DNA of 64,000 nucleotides from Citricoccus sp. SGAir0253 (GCF_005877055.1 NZ_CP039424.1:310001-374000); one strand, 5' to 3'; shown: positions 45,725 through 54,430, counted from the stretch's first letter. Numbers and translations: made by a program. The notes: generated from the sequence alone by a model not told the origin.

Positions 45725-45770
45725 GCACTTTGCGGGCATTACCGACCGGTGGGTATTGCCCGCAAAGTGC
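45725..45770. repeat. family-2 palindrome, right flank of nuclease paralog 2
   Basis: A 46-bp near-perfect palindrome with outer arms GCACTTTGCGGGCA and TGCCCGCAAAGTGC and two internal mismatches. It begins 49 bp after the paralog 2 stop and lies upstream of the IclR gene. Confidence 0.8.
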
Positions 45771-45848
45771 CAGGGGCTCGGCGCGCACCCACCGGTTATG
45801 CCCTGAAAACGCGATGGACGGCGGACGGGGGCGGGGCGGCGCGATCAC

Positions 45849-45854
45849 TAGGCT
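45849..45854 (+). promoter_or_regulatory. -10 box of a probably leaderless iclR mRNA
   Basis: TAGGCT ends 6 nt before the ATG at 45861, with no Shine-Dalgarno sequence. The predicted transcription start coincides with the start codon. Confidence 0.5.
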
Positions 45855-45860
45855 GGGGCC

Positions 45861-46766
45861 ATGGCGGAGCACGGCGCGAGCGATACGACCCTGGACCGGC
45901 TGATCCGGATCCTCGGCGCGTTCGACGCCGAGCGCTCCACGCTGTCCGTCGCCGCGCTCGCCCGGCGGGCGTCCATCCCGCTGCCCACCGCCTACCGGTG
46001 GGTGGACCGGCTCACCGCGGCGGGCCTGCTCGAGCGCGGGGAGGGCGGCGCCGTCGGGCCCGGGATGCGGCTGTGGGAGCTGGCCTCGCGGTCCTCGCCC
46101 GGCACCTCCCTGCGGCAGGCGGCCATGCCGTACATGGACGACGTCCAGGCGGTGCTGCGCCAGCACACCCAGATCGCCGTGCTGGACCCGGCCGGCGTGC
46201 TCGTCCTCGAGCGGCTCTCGGCGCGCGGTGCGGTGCCGAACCAGGCGACCATCGCCGGCCGGCTGCCGCCCTTCACCACGGCGCTGGGCCTCGTGCTGCT
46301 CGCCCACGCGCGGCGGCACGTCACGGAGTCCTTCCTCGCCGAGCACGCCGCGGAGCTCGGCGCCCCGCTCTCCGACTTCTGGCACGACGGCGGCGCCTCC
46401 ATCGCGGGCGCGTCCGCTCCCGGCCAGGGGACGCTGCGCGGCAGCGCGCGCGGCGTGGTCAACCCGACGGAACCGGAGCTGCGCGCCCAGCTCGCGGAGG
46501 TCCGCCGGCGCGGGTGGGCCTCGGTGGACGGGCAGATCGACTCGGAGGCCACCGGCGTGGCGGTGCCCGTGCTCGCCCCGGACGGGCAGACGATCGCCGC
46601 CCTGGGCGTGGTGGTGCCCCGGTCCTCGGAGTTCCGCCCCGGCCTGGCGCCCATGCTGCTCGCCGCCGCCCGCGGCATCAGTCGGGCGCTGTCCCCCCAG
46701 GACGCCATGCACCCGGCCGACGCCGTCCAGCCGGTGCACGCGCCCGTCGACGTCCCGGGGGAGTGA
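45861..46766 (+). CDS. IclR family regulator of the pob/pca genes
   Basis: A 301-residue IclR protein. The N-terminal winged helix has LDRLIRILGAFDAERSTLSVAALARRASIPLPTAYRWVDRL, and the C-terminal GAF-like effector domain shows typical GRLPPFTTALGLVLLAH and SVDGQIDSEATGVAVPVL. IclR proteins (PobR, PcaR, PcaU) control 4-hydroxybenzoate and protocatechuate genes in many bacteria. Its position 228 bp before pobA and the perfect dyad at 46888-46908 support that role. Its mRNA is probably leaderless. Confidence 0.85.
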   Translation: MAEHGASDTTLDRLIRILGAFDAERSTLSVAALARRASIPLPTAYRWVDRLTAAGLLERGEGGAVGPGMRLWELASRSSPGTSLRQAAMPYMDDVQAVLRQHTQIAVLDPAGVLVLERLSARGAVPNQATIAGRLPPFTTALGLVLLAHARRHVTESFLAEHAAELGAPLSDFWHDGGASIAGASAPGQGTLRGSARGVVNPTEPELRAQLAEVRRRGWASVDGQIDSEATGVAVPVLAPDGQTIAALGVVVPRSSEFRPGLAPMLLAAARGISRALSPQDAMHPADAVQPVHAPVDVPGE

Positions 46767-46887
46767 CGGCGCCGGGGTGCCCCCGGCCCCCGCGGCTCCG
46801 CCGGCCGCGCCCCCGGCCTCGCCCCGGCTCCGTCGGACGCCGCCCTGCCCGCCGGACGTGCGTCGCGTCACCCCCGGCGGGCGCCAT

Positions 46888-46908
46888 GATTCTCACTGGA
46901 TGAGAATC
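46888..46908. promoter_or_regulatory. perfect dyad upstream of pobA, probable IclR operator
   Basis: GATTCTCA-N5-TGAGAATC, an 8-bp perfect inverted repeat 87 bp upstream of the pobA start. IclR-type pathway regulators bind such repeats. Three CCGTAC motifs, the last two as TTCCGTAC 11 bp apart, follow between about 46955 and 46980, immediately before the ribosome binding site. Confidence 0.6.
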
Positions 46909-46994
46909 GAGGCGTCGCCGGGCTGTACGCTCGATCACACTGGAGCCAAGCAACCCGTACTTCCGTACATCTTCCGTACACCGAAGGAGTTGGC

Positions 46995-48209
46995 ATGGCC
47001 GAGACCCCCCGGGTCACCCGTACCAAGGTCGGCATCGTCGGCGGTGGACCCGCCGGACTGCTGCTGTCCCACCTGCTGGCGAAGCAGGGCATCGACAACG
47101 TGGTCGTGGAGAAGCGCGACCACGAGACGATCGCGAACACGCACCGCGCCGGCATCCTGGAGCAGCAGGCCGTCCGGATGCTGACGGACACCGGCGTGGA
47201 CGGCCGCGTGCTGACCGTCGGCGACGAGCACGAGGGCATCGACCTGCGGTTCAAGGGCGAGTCGCACCTGCTGCACTTCCCCGAGCTCGTGGACGCCACC
47301 GTCACCCTCTACGCCCAGAACGAGGTCTTCGTGGACCTGGCCGCGGCGCGGAAGCGCGACGGCGGCGACGTCCGGTTCGAGGCCGAGGTCACCGAGGTCC
47401 TGGACCTGGAGACGGACACCCCGAAGTTCCGCTACCGGGACATCTCCGCGGGCGCGAACCCGGACGAGGTCTTCGAGGTGCACTGCGACATCCTCGTGGG
47501 CGCGGACGGCTCCCGGTCCTTCTGCCGCCGCGCGGTGGGGTCGGCCCAGGGCCACCAGGACTTCAAGATCGAGTACCCGTTCGCGTGGTTCGGCATCCTC
47601 ACCGAGGCGCCGAAGTCCTCGCCGGAGCTGATCTACGCGAACTCCCCGGAGGGCTTCGCGCTGATCTCCCAGCGCTCCGAGACCGTGCAGCGCATGTACT
47701 TCCAGTGCGCCCCGGACGAGAACGTGGACGACTGGTCGGACGACCGGATCTGGTCCGAGCTGCAGAAGCGCGTGGACGGCCCGGACGGCTTCCAGCTCAA
47801 GACCGGCCCGATCTTCGACAAGACCGTGCTGAACTTCCGCTCCTTCGTGCGCGAGCCCATGCGCCACGGCAACATGTTCCTGGCCGGGGACGCGGCGCAC
47901 ACCGTCCCGCCGACCGGGGCGAAGGGCCTGAACCTGGCCTTCGCCGACGTCCAGGTGCTGTTCAACGCCCTGGAGTCCTTCTACTCCTCGGGCTCCCGGG
48001 ACCTGCTCGAGGCGTACTCGGACACCGCCCTGAAGCGCGTCTGGAAGGCCCAGAACTTCTCCTACTGGATGACGTCCATGCTGCACACGCGCGCCGACGC
48101 CAACCCGTTCGAGACCAAGCGCGCCCTCGGCGAGCTCGAGACCGTCACCTCCTCCCGCTACGGCCAGCAGTACCTGGCCGAGTCCTACACCGGCTGGCCG
48201 CACGCCTGA
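46995..48209 (+). CDS. pobA: 4-hydroxybenzoate 3-monooxygenase
   Basis: A 404-residue FAD-dependent hydroxylase converting 4-hydroxybenzoate to protocatechuate. The FAD-binding GIVGGGPAGLLLSHLL is at the N-terminus. ANTHRAGILEQ, the DG motif LVGADGSRSFCRRAV and GDAAHTVPPTGAKGLNLAFADV are all present. Length fits PobA (about 395). AAGGAG lies 7 nt before the ATG. It heads the protocatechuate gene series and is preceded by a probable IclR operator. A strong hairpin separates it from pcaH. Confidence 0.95.
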   Translation: MAETPRVTRTKVGIVGGGPAGLLLSHLLAKQGIDNVVVEKRDHETIANTHRAGILEQQAVRMLTDTGVDGRVLTVGDEHEGIDLRFKGESHLLHFPELVDATVTLYAQNEVFVDLAAARKRDGGDVRFEAEVTEVLDLETDTPKFRYRDISAGANPDEVFEVHCDILVGADGSRSFCRRAVGSAQGHQDFKIEYPFAWFGILTEAPKSSPELIYANSPEGFALISQRSETVQRMYFQCAPDENVDDWSDDRIWSELQKRVDGPDGFQLKTGPIFDKTVLNFRSFVREPMRHGNMFLAGDAAHTVPPTGAKGLNLAFADVQVLFNALESFYSSGSRDLLEAYSDTALKRVWKAQNFSYWMTSMLHTRADANPFETKRALGELETVTSSRYGQQYLAESYTGWPHA

Positions 48210-48216
48210 CCGGTCC

Positions 48217-48262
48217 CGACGCCGGCCCGGCACCGCCCAGCGCGGGCGCCGGGCCGGCGTCG
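48217..48262 (+). terminator. hairpin between pobA and pcaH
   Basis: CGACGCCGGCCCGGC (48217-48231) pairs perfectly with GCCGGGCCGGCGTCG (48248-48262). It may terminate or attenuate transcription from the pobA promoter before pcaH. Confidence 0.6.
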
Positions 48263-48311
48263 CCCCCGACCACCGGCCCCACCCACCGTCCCACCACGAA
48301 AGGAGCAGCCC

Positions 48312-49130
48312 GTGAGCCAGGACCAGGCAGCCGCCTCGGCTGATGAGAGCTTCACCAACAGCCACGTGCTCGACCCCGCGGCGACCCAGGACTCCCAGGA
48401 GACCATCAACGCGGAGATGAAGGAGATCCACGACTCGGCGTCCGGGGAGACCCAGCCGCGCGTGGACTTCCCGCCGTACCGCAGCTCGCTGTACCGCCAC
48501 CCCACCAAGTCGATGCACCACGCGGACCCGGAGACCATCGAGCTGTGGTCCCCGGCCTTCGGCCACCGGGACGTGCACACCCTCGAGTCCGACCTGACCA
48601 TCCAGGGCCAGGGCGAGCCGCTGGGCGAGCGCATCGTGGTGCGCGGGAGGATCCTGGACGGCGACGGCCGCCCGGTGCGCAACCAGCTCGTGGAGATCTG
48701 GCAGGCCAACGCCTCCGGCCGCTACGTGCACAAGCGCGACCAGCACCCGGCGCCGCTGGACCCCAACTTCACCGGCGTGGGCCGCACCATCACCGGTGAC
48801 GACGGCTCCTACGAGTTCACCACCATCAAGCCGGCCCCGTACCCGTGGAAGAACCACCACAACGCGTGGCGCCCGGCCCACATCCACTTCTCGCTGTTCG
48901 GCACGGACTTCACCCAGCGGATGATCACCCAGATGTACTTCCCGGGCGACCCGCTGTTCAGCCTGGACCCGATCTACCAGTCGATCACGGACCAGAAGGC
49001 CCGCGACCGCCTGGTCGCCACCTACGACCACAACGTCTCCACGCACGAGTGGAACACCGGCTACTACTGGGACATCGTCCTGAGCGGCAGCAACCGTACC
49101 TGGATGGAGGGCGACACCGATGCGCATTGA
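48312..49130 (+). CDS. pcaH: protocatechuate 3,4-dioxygenase, beta subunit
   Basis: A 272-residue intradiol dioxygenase subunit carrying the non-haem Fe(III). The ligands Tyr138 (GRYVH), Tyr177 (PYPWKN), His190 and His192 (PAHIHF) have exactly the spacing of Tyr408/Tyr447/His460/His462 in the Pseudomonas putida enzyme. It cleaves protocatechuate to 3-carboxy-cis,cis-muconate. The start is GTG with AAAGGAG upstream. It overlaps pcaG by 11 bp. The N-terminal 50 residues are a variable extension. Confidence 0.95.
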   Translation: MSQDQAAASADESFTNSHVLDPAATQDSQETINAEMKEIHDSASGETQPRVDFPPYRSSLYRHPTKSMHHADPETIELWSPAFGHRDVHTLESDLTIQGQGEPLGERIVVRGRILDGDGRPVRNQLVEIWQANASGRYVHKRDQHPAPLDPNFTGVGRTITGDDGSYEFTTIKPAPYPWKNHHNAWRPAHIHFSLFGTDFTQRMITQMYFPGDPLFSLDPIYQSITDQKARDRLVATYDHNVSTHEWNTGYYWDIVLSGSNRTWMEGDTDAH

Positions 49131-49761
49131 TCAGAACCAGCTGGACGCGGCCCGCTCCGGCGAGGAGGGGCTCGTCCCCACCCCGGGCCAGACCATCGGC
49201 CCGTTCTTCGGGTACGCCGACGGCTACGAGCAGGTCCACCTGCCGTTCCGCGACGGCAACCACCTGGTGAACCCGGCCCGCCCGGATGCCGTGCGCCTGA
49301 CCGGCACGGTGTACGACGGCAACGGGGACCCGATCCCGGACGCCATGCTGGAGATCTGGCAGGCGGACGCCGAGGGCAACATCCCGCAGGAGACCGGCTC
49401 GCTCGTGCGGGACGGCTGGACCTTCACCGGCTGGGGCCGGGCCACCGTGGACAACGTGGGCACCTACACGTTCTCCACCGTGAACCCGGGGCCGACCGAG
49501 GAGGGCAAGGCGGCGTTCATCCACCTCGTGGTCTTCGCCCGCGGCCTGTTGAACAAGTTGCACACCCGCATCTACCTGCCGGAGGACACCGAGGCCCTCG
49601 AGAAGGACGCGCTGCTGTCCTCCGTGGACGCCGACCGCCGCGGCACGCTGATCGCCGAGCGCCAGGCCGACGGCAGCCTGCTGTTCGACGTGCACCTGCA
49701 GGGCGAGAAGGAGACCGTGTTCCTGCAGTTCCCGGGCATCGAGTACCCGGACCACGCCTGA
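49120..49761 (+). CDS. pcaG: protocatechuate 3,4-dioxygenase, alpha subunit
   Basis: A 213-residue alpha subunit. The typical start TPGQTIGPFFGY, the beta-sandwich core (MLEIWQADAEGNI, GWGRATVDNVGTYTFSTVNPG) and RIYLPEDTEALEKD are present. The iron ligands are absent, as expected for the alpha chain. It overlaps pcaH by 11 bp and forms the (alpha-beta-Fe)12-type holoenzyme with it. Confidence 0.95.
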   Translation: MRIDQNQLDAARSGEEGLVPTPGQTIGPFFGYADGYEQVHLPFRDGNHLVNPARPDAVRLTGTVYDGNGDPIPDAMLEIWQADAEGNIPQETGSLVRDGWTFTGWGRATVDNVGTYTFSTVNPGPTEEGKAAFIHLVVFARGLLNKLHTRIYLPEDTEALEKDALLSSVDADRRGTLIAERQADGSLLFDVHLQGEKETVFLQFPGIEYPDHA

Positions 49762-49986
49762 GCCGCGCCGCGCGGCCCCGCGCACGCCGGTCCGAGGGGC
49801 CGGATGCCCGGGGCCGTGACGCACGGCACCGGCACCGCCGACCACCGGCCCGGTGGGCCCGGTGCGCTCCGTATTCTGCGGACGCATCGGGCCCCCGGGC
49901 CGTCCGTGCGGATAGCCTAGAGACGATCCCGGCCGCCCAGACCGCCGCCCAGACCCCGTTCCCGAACCCCAGGAGTGCGTCACCCG

Positions 49987-51588
49987 ATGACCGATCCCGC
50001 CGTGCTGCCGGAGACCCCCGCCGCCCCCCTGCCGGACGCCCCCGGCGGGACCGCGCCGGAGTCCCTCACCGTGCGGGCCCTGGAGGCCGACGCCGGGCTG
50101 CTGGACCCGCTGTCCGCGGGCACCACCGCGGCGGCCCGGTCCTCGGACGCCGCCTACCTGCGGAACCTGCTCGAGGTCGAGGCCGCGTGGACCGCGGTGC
50201 TCGCCGAGGCCGGGATGACGACGGCGGCGCACGCGCGCGCCGCGGCCGCGGCCGCGGACCCCGCGCTCTACGACCTGGCCGCGCTCGCCCACGCCGGGCA
50301 GTCCGGCGGCAACCCGCTGATCCCGGCCCTGAAGGCGATGCGGGCCCGCGCGGCCGAGGCGGCCGCGGCCGCGACTCCGGCCTCGTCGGGCGAGGCCGGC
50401 CCGGGGATCGACGCCGGCGCCGGGATCCACGTCGGGGCCACGAGCCAGGACATCATGGACACCGCCATGATGCGGATGTCCGCCCAGGTGGCCGCGACCG
50501 TGCTCGCGGACCTGCGCGCCGCCGTCGCCGCCCTGGCGGAGCTGGCCACGCGCCACCGGGACACCCCCATGGTGGCCCGGTCCCTGGCCCAGCACTCCCT
50601 GCCCTCCACGTTCGGGCTGCGCGCCGCCGGCTGGCTGGCCGCCCTGGTCCAGGCGGGGGAGCGGCTCGAGGCCGCCACCGCCGCGCCGCCCCTCCAGTGG
50701 GGCGGGGCCGCCGGCACCATGGCCGCCCTCGCCGGCCGCGTGGAGAGGGCCCACCGCGCCGGGACCCTCGACGCCGGCACGGACGTGTTCGCCCTCGTGG
50801 AGCGCCTCGCCGGCCGGCTCGGGCTGTCCGCCCCCGCCGGGCCCTGGCACACCAACCGCATGCCCGTCACGGGGATCGCCGCGGCCCTGGCCGACGTGGC
50901 GGCCGCGTGCGGGAAGATCGCCAACGACGTGCTGCTCTCCGCCCGGATCGAGAACGGCGAGCTCGGCGAGCCGCTCGCCGCCGGCCGCGGCGGGTCCTCC
51001 GCGATGCCGCACAAGCAGAACCCCGTGCTCTCGGTGCTGGTCCACTCCGGCGCCCTCGCCGCCCCCGGGGCGCTGGCCCAGGTCCTCACCGCCGCGGGCG
51101 CCGCCAACGAGGAGCGTCCGGACGGCGGCTGGCACGCCGAGTGGCCGGCCCTGCGCCAGCTGATGCGCCTGGCCGGGGGCGCCGCCGCGCGCACCGACGA
51201 GCTCGTCTCCGGGCTGCGCGTGAACACCGGGCGGATGGCCGAGAACCTGCACCGGGTGGGGCCGCTGCTGGTCTCCGAGCGGCTCATGGCCGAGCTGGCC
51301 CCCGTCCTGCAGGAGCAGGCCGGCGGGGCGCCCGGCTCCGGCAAGGCGCGGCTGCAGGCGATCGTGGACCGCAGCCTCGCCGGCGGCCCGGACGAGCCCG
51401 ACTTCCGCACCCTGCTGCGCGAGGAGCTGCCGGCGTCCGTGACGGACGAGCAGCTGGACGGACTGCTGGACCCGGCGAACTACACCGGCGAGGCCGGCGC
51501 GCTCGTGGACCGGATCGTCGCCGCGGCCGGTCCCTTCCTCGCGGCCCCCTCCCGCGGGACCGCCGGGCCCGCCGCCGGCGCCGACTGA
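49987..51588 (+). CDS. pcaB: 3-carboxy-cis,cis-muconate cycloisomerase
   Basis: A 533-residue member of the fumarase/aspartase superfamily that lactonises 3-carboxymuconate. The signature GGSSAMPHKQNPV lies in the last third, and ATSQDIMDTA in the middle. It is longer than usual (about 450) because of Ala-rich insertions and a 45-residue N-terminal extension. AGGAG precedes the ATG at some distance. It follows pcaG by 225 bp, and a TAGCCT at 49913-49918 could be an internal -10. Confidence 0.9.
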   Translation: MTDPAVLPETPAAPLPDAPGGTAPESLTVRALEADAGLLDPLSAGTTAAARSSDAAYLRNLLEVEAAWTAVLAEAGMTTAAHARAAAAAADPALYDLAALAHAGQSGGNPLIPALKAMRARAAEAAAAATPASSGEAGPGIDAGAGIHVGATSQDIMDTAMMRMSAQVAATVLADLRAAVAALAELATRHRDTPMVARSLAQHSLPSTFGLRAAGWLAALVQAGERLEAATAAPPLQWGGAAGTMAALAGRVERAHRAGTLDAGTDVFALVERLAGRLGLSAPAGPWHTNRMPVTGIAAALADVAAACGKIANDVLLSARIENGELGEPLAAGRGGSSAMPHKQNPVLSVLVHSGALAAPGALAQVLTAAGAANEERPDGGWHAEWPALRQLMRLAGGAAARTDELVSGLRVNTGRMAENLHRVGPLLVSERLMAELAPVLQEQAGGAPGSGKARLQAIVDRSLAGGPDEPDFRTLLREELPASVTDEQLDGLLDPANYTGEAGALVDRIVAAAGPFLAAPSRGTAGPAAGAD

Positions 51589-51662
51589 CCCGGCCCGGCC
51601 GCGACCGACCACCCGACGACCGACGACGTGACGACACCCGACGACCGATGAATGGAGCAGAC

Positions 51663-52481
51663 GTGAGCACACCCGAGATCACCGCCATCCGCCTGAGCGG
51701 GGACGGGGAGGACACCCCGGAGAAGGACGTCCTGTTCGTGGGCGCCGGACTGGGCACGGGCGTCCAGGCCCTGTGGGGCGAGGCCGCCACGGATCTCGCC
51801 GACCGCTTCCAGGTCATCGGCTGGGACCTGCCCGGGCACGGCCAGTCCCCGGCGCACACGGAGCCGCTGTCGATCGCGGACCTGGCGGACGCCGTCGCGG
51901 ACCTCGTGCGCGCCCAGCACACCGCCGGGACCATCCCGGCCGGCTCGAAGGTCTACTACGCCGGGGTCTCCGTCAACGGCGAGGTGGCCCTGCAGCTGGG
52001 GCTGGACCACGGCGAGCTGTTCGACGGCATCGCCGTGGTCTGCTCGGGGGCGAAGATCGGCCAGCCGCAGGCCTGGCGGGAGCGCGCCGAGTTCGTGGCG
52101 AAGGCCGGCACCCCGTCCATGGTCGCCGGCTCGGCCGAGCGCTGGTTCGCCCCGGGCTTCATCGAGAAGCACCCCGAGCGCACCACGCGCCTGCTGCACA
52201 CCCTCCAGGAGGCGGACCGCTTCTCCTACGCGCGGATCTGCGAGGCCCTCGCGGACTTCGACGTGCGCGAGCGCCTCGGCGAGATCTCCACGCCGATCCT
52301 GGCCCTGAACGGCGCCGTGGACGAAGTCTGCCCGCCGGAGGTCGCCGAGCAGACCGCCGCGGGCGTCCAGCACGGCACCGCCGTGGTGCTGGAGCACGTG
52401 GCGCACCAGGCCCCCGCCGAGGACCCCGAGGGCACCGCGCGGGTCCTCAAGGAGCACTTCGGCGCCGACCGGGCCCGCTGA
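51663..52481 (+). CDS. pcaD: 3-oxoadipate enol-lactonase
   Basis: A 272-residue alpha/beta hydrolase that hydrolyses beta-ketoadipate enol-lactone. The fold markers are VGAGLGTGVQALWGEA (oxyanion region), GWDLPGHGQSPAH, nucleophile Ser103 in AGVSVNGEVAL, acid near NGAVDEVCP, and His in EHVAHQAPAEDP. The elbow reads G-V-S-V-N rather than the standard G-x-S-x-G. GTG at 51663 with GGAG 5 nt upstream is preferred over the ATG five codons earlier. It is separate from pcaC, unlike the pcaL fusion of many actinobacteria. Confidence 0.85.
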   Translation: MSTPEITAIRLSGDGEDTPEKDVLFVGAGLGTGVQALWGEAATDLADRFQVIGWDLPGHGQSPAHTEPLSIADLADAVADLVRAQHTAGTIPAGSKVYYAGVSVNGEVALQLGLDHGELFDGIAVVCSGAKIGQPQAWRERAEFVAKAGTPSMVAGSAERWFAPGFIEKHPERTTRLLHTLQEADRFSYARICEALADFDVRERLGEISTPILALNGAVDEVCPPEVAEQTAAGVQHGTAVVLEHVAHQAPAEDPEGTARVLKEHFGADRAR

Positions 52482-52564
52482 GCCCGGCGCCCCACCGTCA
52501 CCCCGAGGGTCCAGGCACGGACCATGGCAAGGATCCGGTCAGGGATCCAGGAACAGGAGCTTCC

Positions 52565-53008
52565 ATGAGCGAGAACACCCGGCCCATCGGCCACGACATG
52601 ACGGCCACGAGCCAGGAGGTCCTCGACGCCGGCATGGCCGTGCGCCGCGAGGTGCTCGGCAACGCCCACGTGGACCGGGCGGAGGAGAGGAAGGACGAGA
52701 CCACCGAGGACTTCCAGAACCTCATCACGCGCTACGCCTGGGGCACCATCTGGACCCGCCCGGGCCTGGACCGGCGGATGCGCTCGGCGGTCACCATCTC
52801 CGCGATGGTCTCCGGGGGATACTGGGAGGAGGCGGCCATGCACCTCCGCGCCGCCCTGCGCAACGGCCTGAGCCGCGAGGAGATCAAGGAGATCCTGCTG
52901 CAGACCGCCATCTACTCCTCCGTCCCCGCGGCCAACATCGCGTTCAAGCTCGCCCAGGAGGTCTTCGCCCAGGTGGACGAGGACCTCGCCGCCGGCAAGG
53001 AGCTCTAG
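52565..53008 (+). CDS. pcaC: 4-carboxymuconolactone decarboxylase
   Basis: A 147-residue AhpD-like all-helical protein with the PcaC pattern: GMAVRREVLGNAHVDRA at the N-terminus, ITRYAWGTIWTRPGLDRRMRS in the middle, and HLRAALRNGLSREEIKEILLQTAIY. It decarboxylates 4-carboxymuconolactone to the enol-lactone used by PcaD. GGAGC lies upstream of the ATG. It follows pcaD by 83 bp and is a free-standing gene. Confidence 0.93.
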   Translation: MSENTRPIGHDMTATSQEVLDAGMAVRREVLGNAHVDRAEERKDETTEDFQNLITRYAWGTIWTRPGLDRRMRSAVTISAMVSGGYWEEAAMHLRAALRNGLSREEIKEILLQTAIYSSVPAANIAFKLAQEVFAQVDEDLAAGKEL

Positions 53009-53058
53009 GCCCGCCCTGCAGTAGCACCCCCGCCCGACCGAGAGAGAAGAACAGCACG

Positions 53059-54309
53059 ATGACTGCCCAGACTGACGCCTACATCTACGACGCCGTCCGC
53101 ACCCCCTTCGGCAAGGTCGGCGGCGCGCTGGCCAAGACCCGCCCGGACGACCTGGCCGCCGTGGTGGTCCGCGAGTCCGTGAAGCGCTCCCCGAAGCTCG
53201 CCGGCCTGCTGCCGGACGCCCCGGACACCGAGGGCACGGGCCTGGACACCGACCTGGCGAGGATCGACGAGGTCGTCTTCGGCAACGCCAACGGCGCCGG
53301 CGAGGAGAACCGCAACATCGCCCGCATGGCCACCCTGCTGGCCGGGCTGCCGACCTCCATCCCCGGCACCACCGTGAACCGGCTGTGCGGGTCCTCCCTG
53401 GACGCGGCGATCATCGCCTCGCGCCAGATCAACACCGGCGAGGCCGATGTCATGCTCATCGGCGGCGTCGAGTCCATGTCCCGCGCCCCCTGGGTCCTGC
53501 CCAAGACCGAGCGCCCGTTCCCCATGCACAACCTCGAGCTGGCCAACACCACCCTCGGCTGGCGCCTGGTGAACCGCAACATGCCCAAGGAGTGGACGGT
53601 CTCCCTCGGCGAGGCCACCGAGCAGCTGCGCGAGAAGTACGGCATCACCCGCGAGCGGATGGACGAGTTCGCCGCGAACTCGCACCAGCTCGCCGCCAAG
53701 GCGTGGGACGAGGGCAAGTACGCCAATTTGACCGTGGCCGTGCCGGACGTGGACCTGGCCCGGGACGAGACCATCCGCCCGGACTCCACCCCCGAGTCCC
53801 TGGCCGGGCTGCGCACCGTGTTCCGCAAGGAGAACGGCATGGTCACCGCCGGCAACTCCTCGCCCATGAACGACGGCGCCTCCGCCGCCTGGCTCGGCTC
53901 GGACAAGGCTGCGGACATCCTGGGCCTGCAGCCGCTGGCGCGCATCGCCGGCCGCGGCGCCGCCGCCAACCAGCCGCAGTACTTCGGCTACGCCCCGGTG
54001 GACGCGGCGAACAAGGCCCTCGAGCGGGCGGGCATCACGTGGGACGACGTCGCCGCCGTCGAGCTCAACGAGGCCTTCGCCGCGCAGTCGCTGGCCTGCA
54101 CCGACGCGTGGGGCGTGGACCTGTCCATCGTCAACACGTGGGGCGGGGCCATCGCGATCGGCCACCCGCTGGGCGCCTCCGGCACGCGCGTGCTGGGCAC
54201 CCTGGCCCGCCGGCTCGAGGAGTCCGGAGAGCGCTGGGGCGTGGCCGCCCTGTGCATCGGCGTGGGCCAGGGCCTCGCCGTGGTGCTGGAGAACGTCAAC
54301 GCCCGCTGA
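53059..54309 (+). CDS. pcaF: 3-oxoadipyl-CoA thiolase
   Basis: A 416-residue thiolase cleaving beta-ketoadipyl-CoA to succinyl-CoA and acetyl-CoA. Nucleophile Cys110 is in VNRLCGSSLDA, the catalytic His in GHPLGASGTR and the second Cys in LCIGVGQG. The first catalytic Cys is about 20 residues further in than usual because of an acidic insertion around residues 50-75. AGAGAGAAGA precedes the ATG, 50 bp after pcaC. Confidence 0.93.
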   Translation: MTAQTDAYIYDAVRTPFGKVGGALAKTRPDDLAAVVVRESVKRSPKLAGLLPDAPDTEGTGLDTDLARIDEVVFGNANGAGEENRNIARMATLLAGLPTSIPGTTVNRLCGSSLDAAIIASRQINTGEADVMLIGGVESMSRAPWVLPKTERPFPMHNLELANTTLGWRLVNRNMPKEWTVSLGEATEQLREKYGITRERMDEFAANSHQLAAKAWDEGKYANLTVAVPDVDLARDETIRPDSTPESLAGLRTVFRKENGMVTAGNSSPMNDGASAAWLGSDKAADILGLQPLARIAGRGAAANQPQYFGYAPVDAANKALERAGITWDDVAAVELNEAFAAQSLACTDAWGVDLSIVNTWGGAIAIGHPLGASGTRVLGTLARRLEESGERWGVAALCIGVGQGLAVVLENVNAR

Positions 54310-54327
54310 CCCGGGCCCCGCCCCGCG

Positions 54328-54367
54328 CTGTGCGGGCAGAACCCACCGGTTCGTTCTGCCCGCACAG
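54328..54367. repeat. family-2 palindrome variant, solo copy inside the pca series
   Basis: A 40-bp palindrome with arms CTGTGCGGGCAGAACC and (mismatched at two positions) GTTCTGCCCGCACAG. It is a variant of the elements at 44567, 45725 and 59212, with compensated changes in both arms (CTTTG to CTGTG and CAATA to CAGAA). It begins 18 bp after the pcaF stop. Confidence 0.75.
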
Positions 54368-54381
54368 TGACCGCGCAGGGG

Positions 54382-54430
54382 CCCGACGCCGGCCGGCGCC
54401 TCCCAGCGCGCGGCACCGGCCGGCGTCGGG
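54382..54430 (+). terminator. hairpin between pcaF and pcaI
   Basis: CCCGACGCCGGCCGG (54382-54396) pairs perfectly with CCGGCCGGCGTCGGG (54416-54430). With the palindrome just upstream it gives two hairpins in the 189-bp gap, so pcaIJ may form a separate or attenuated unit. Confidence 0.6.

Noticed and set aside
44541-45770. Palindromes considered as tRNA genes, a CRISPR array or plain terminators
   Set aside because: There is no cloverleaf, no regular spacers, and identical copies lie on both sides of a gene, including upstream of its start. A terminator role for some copies remains possible but does not explain the pairing.
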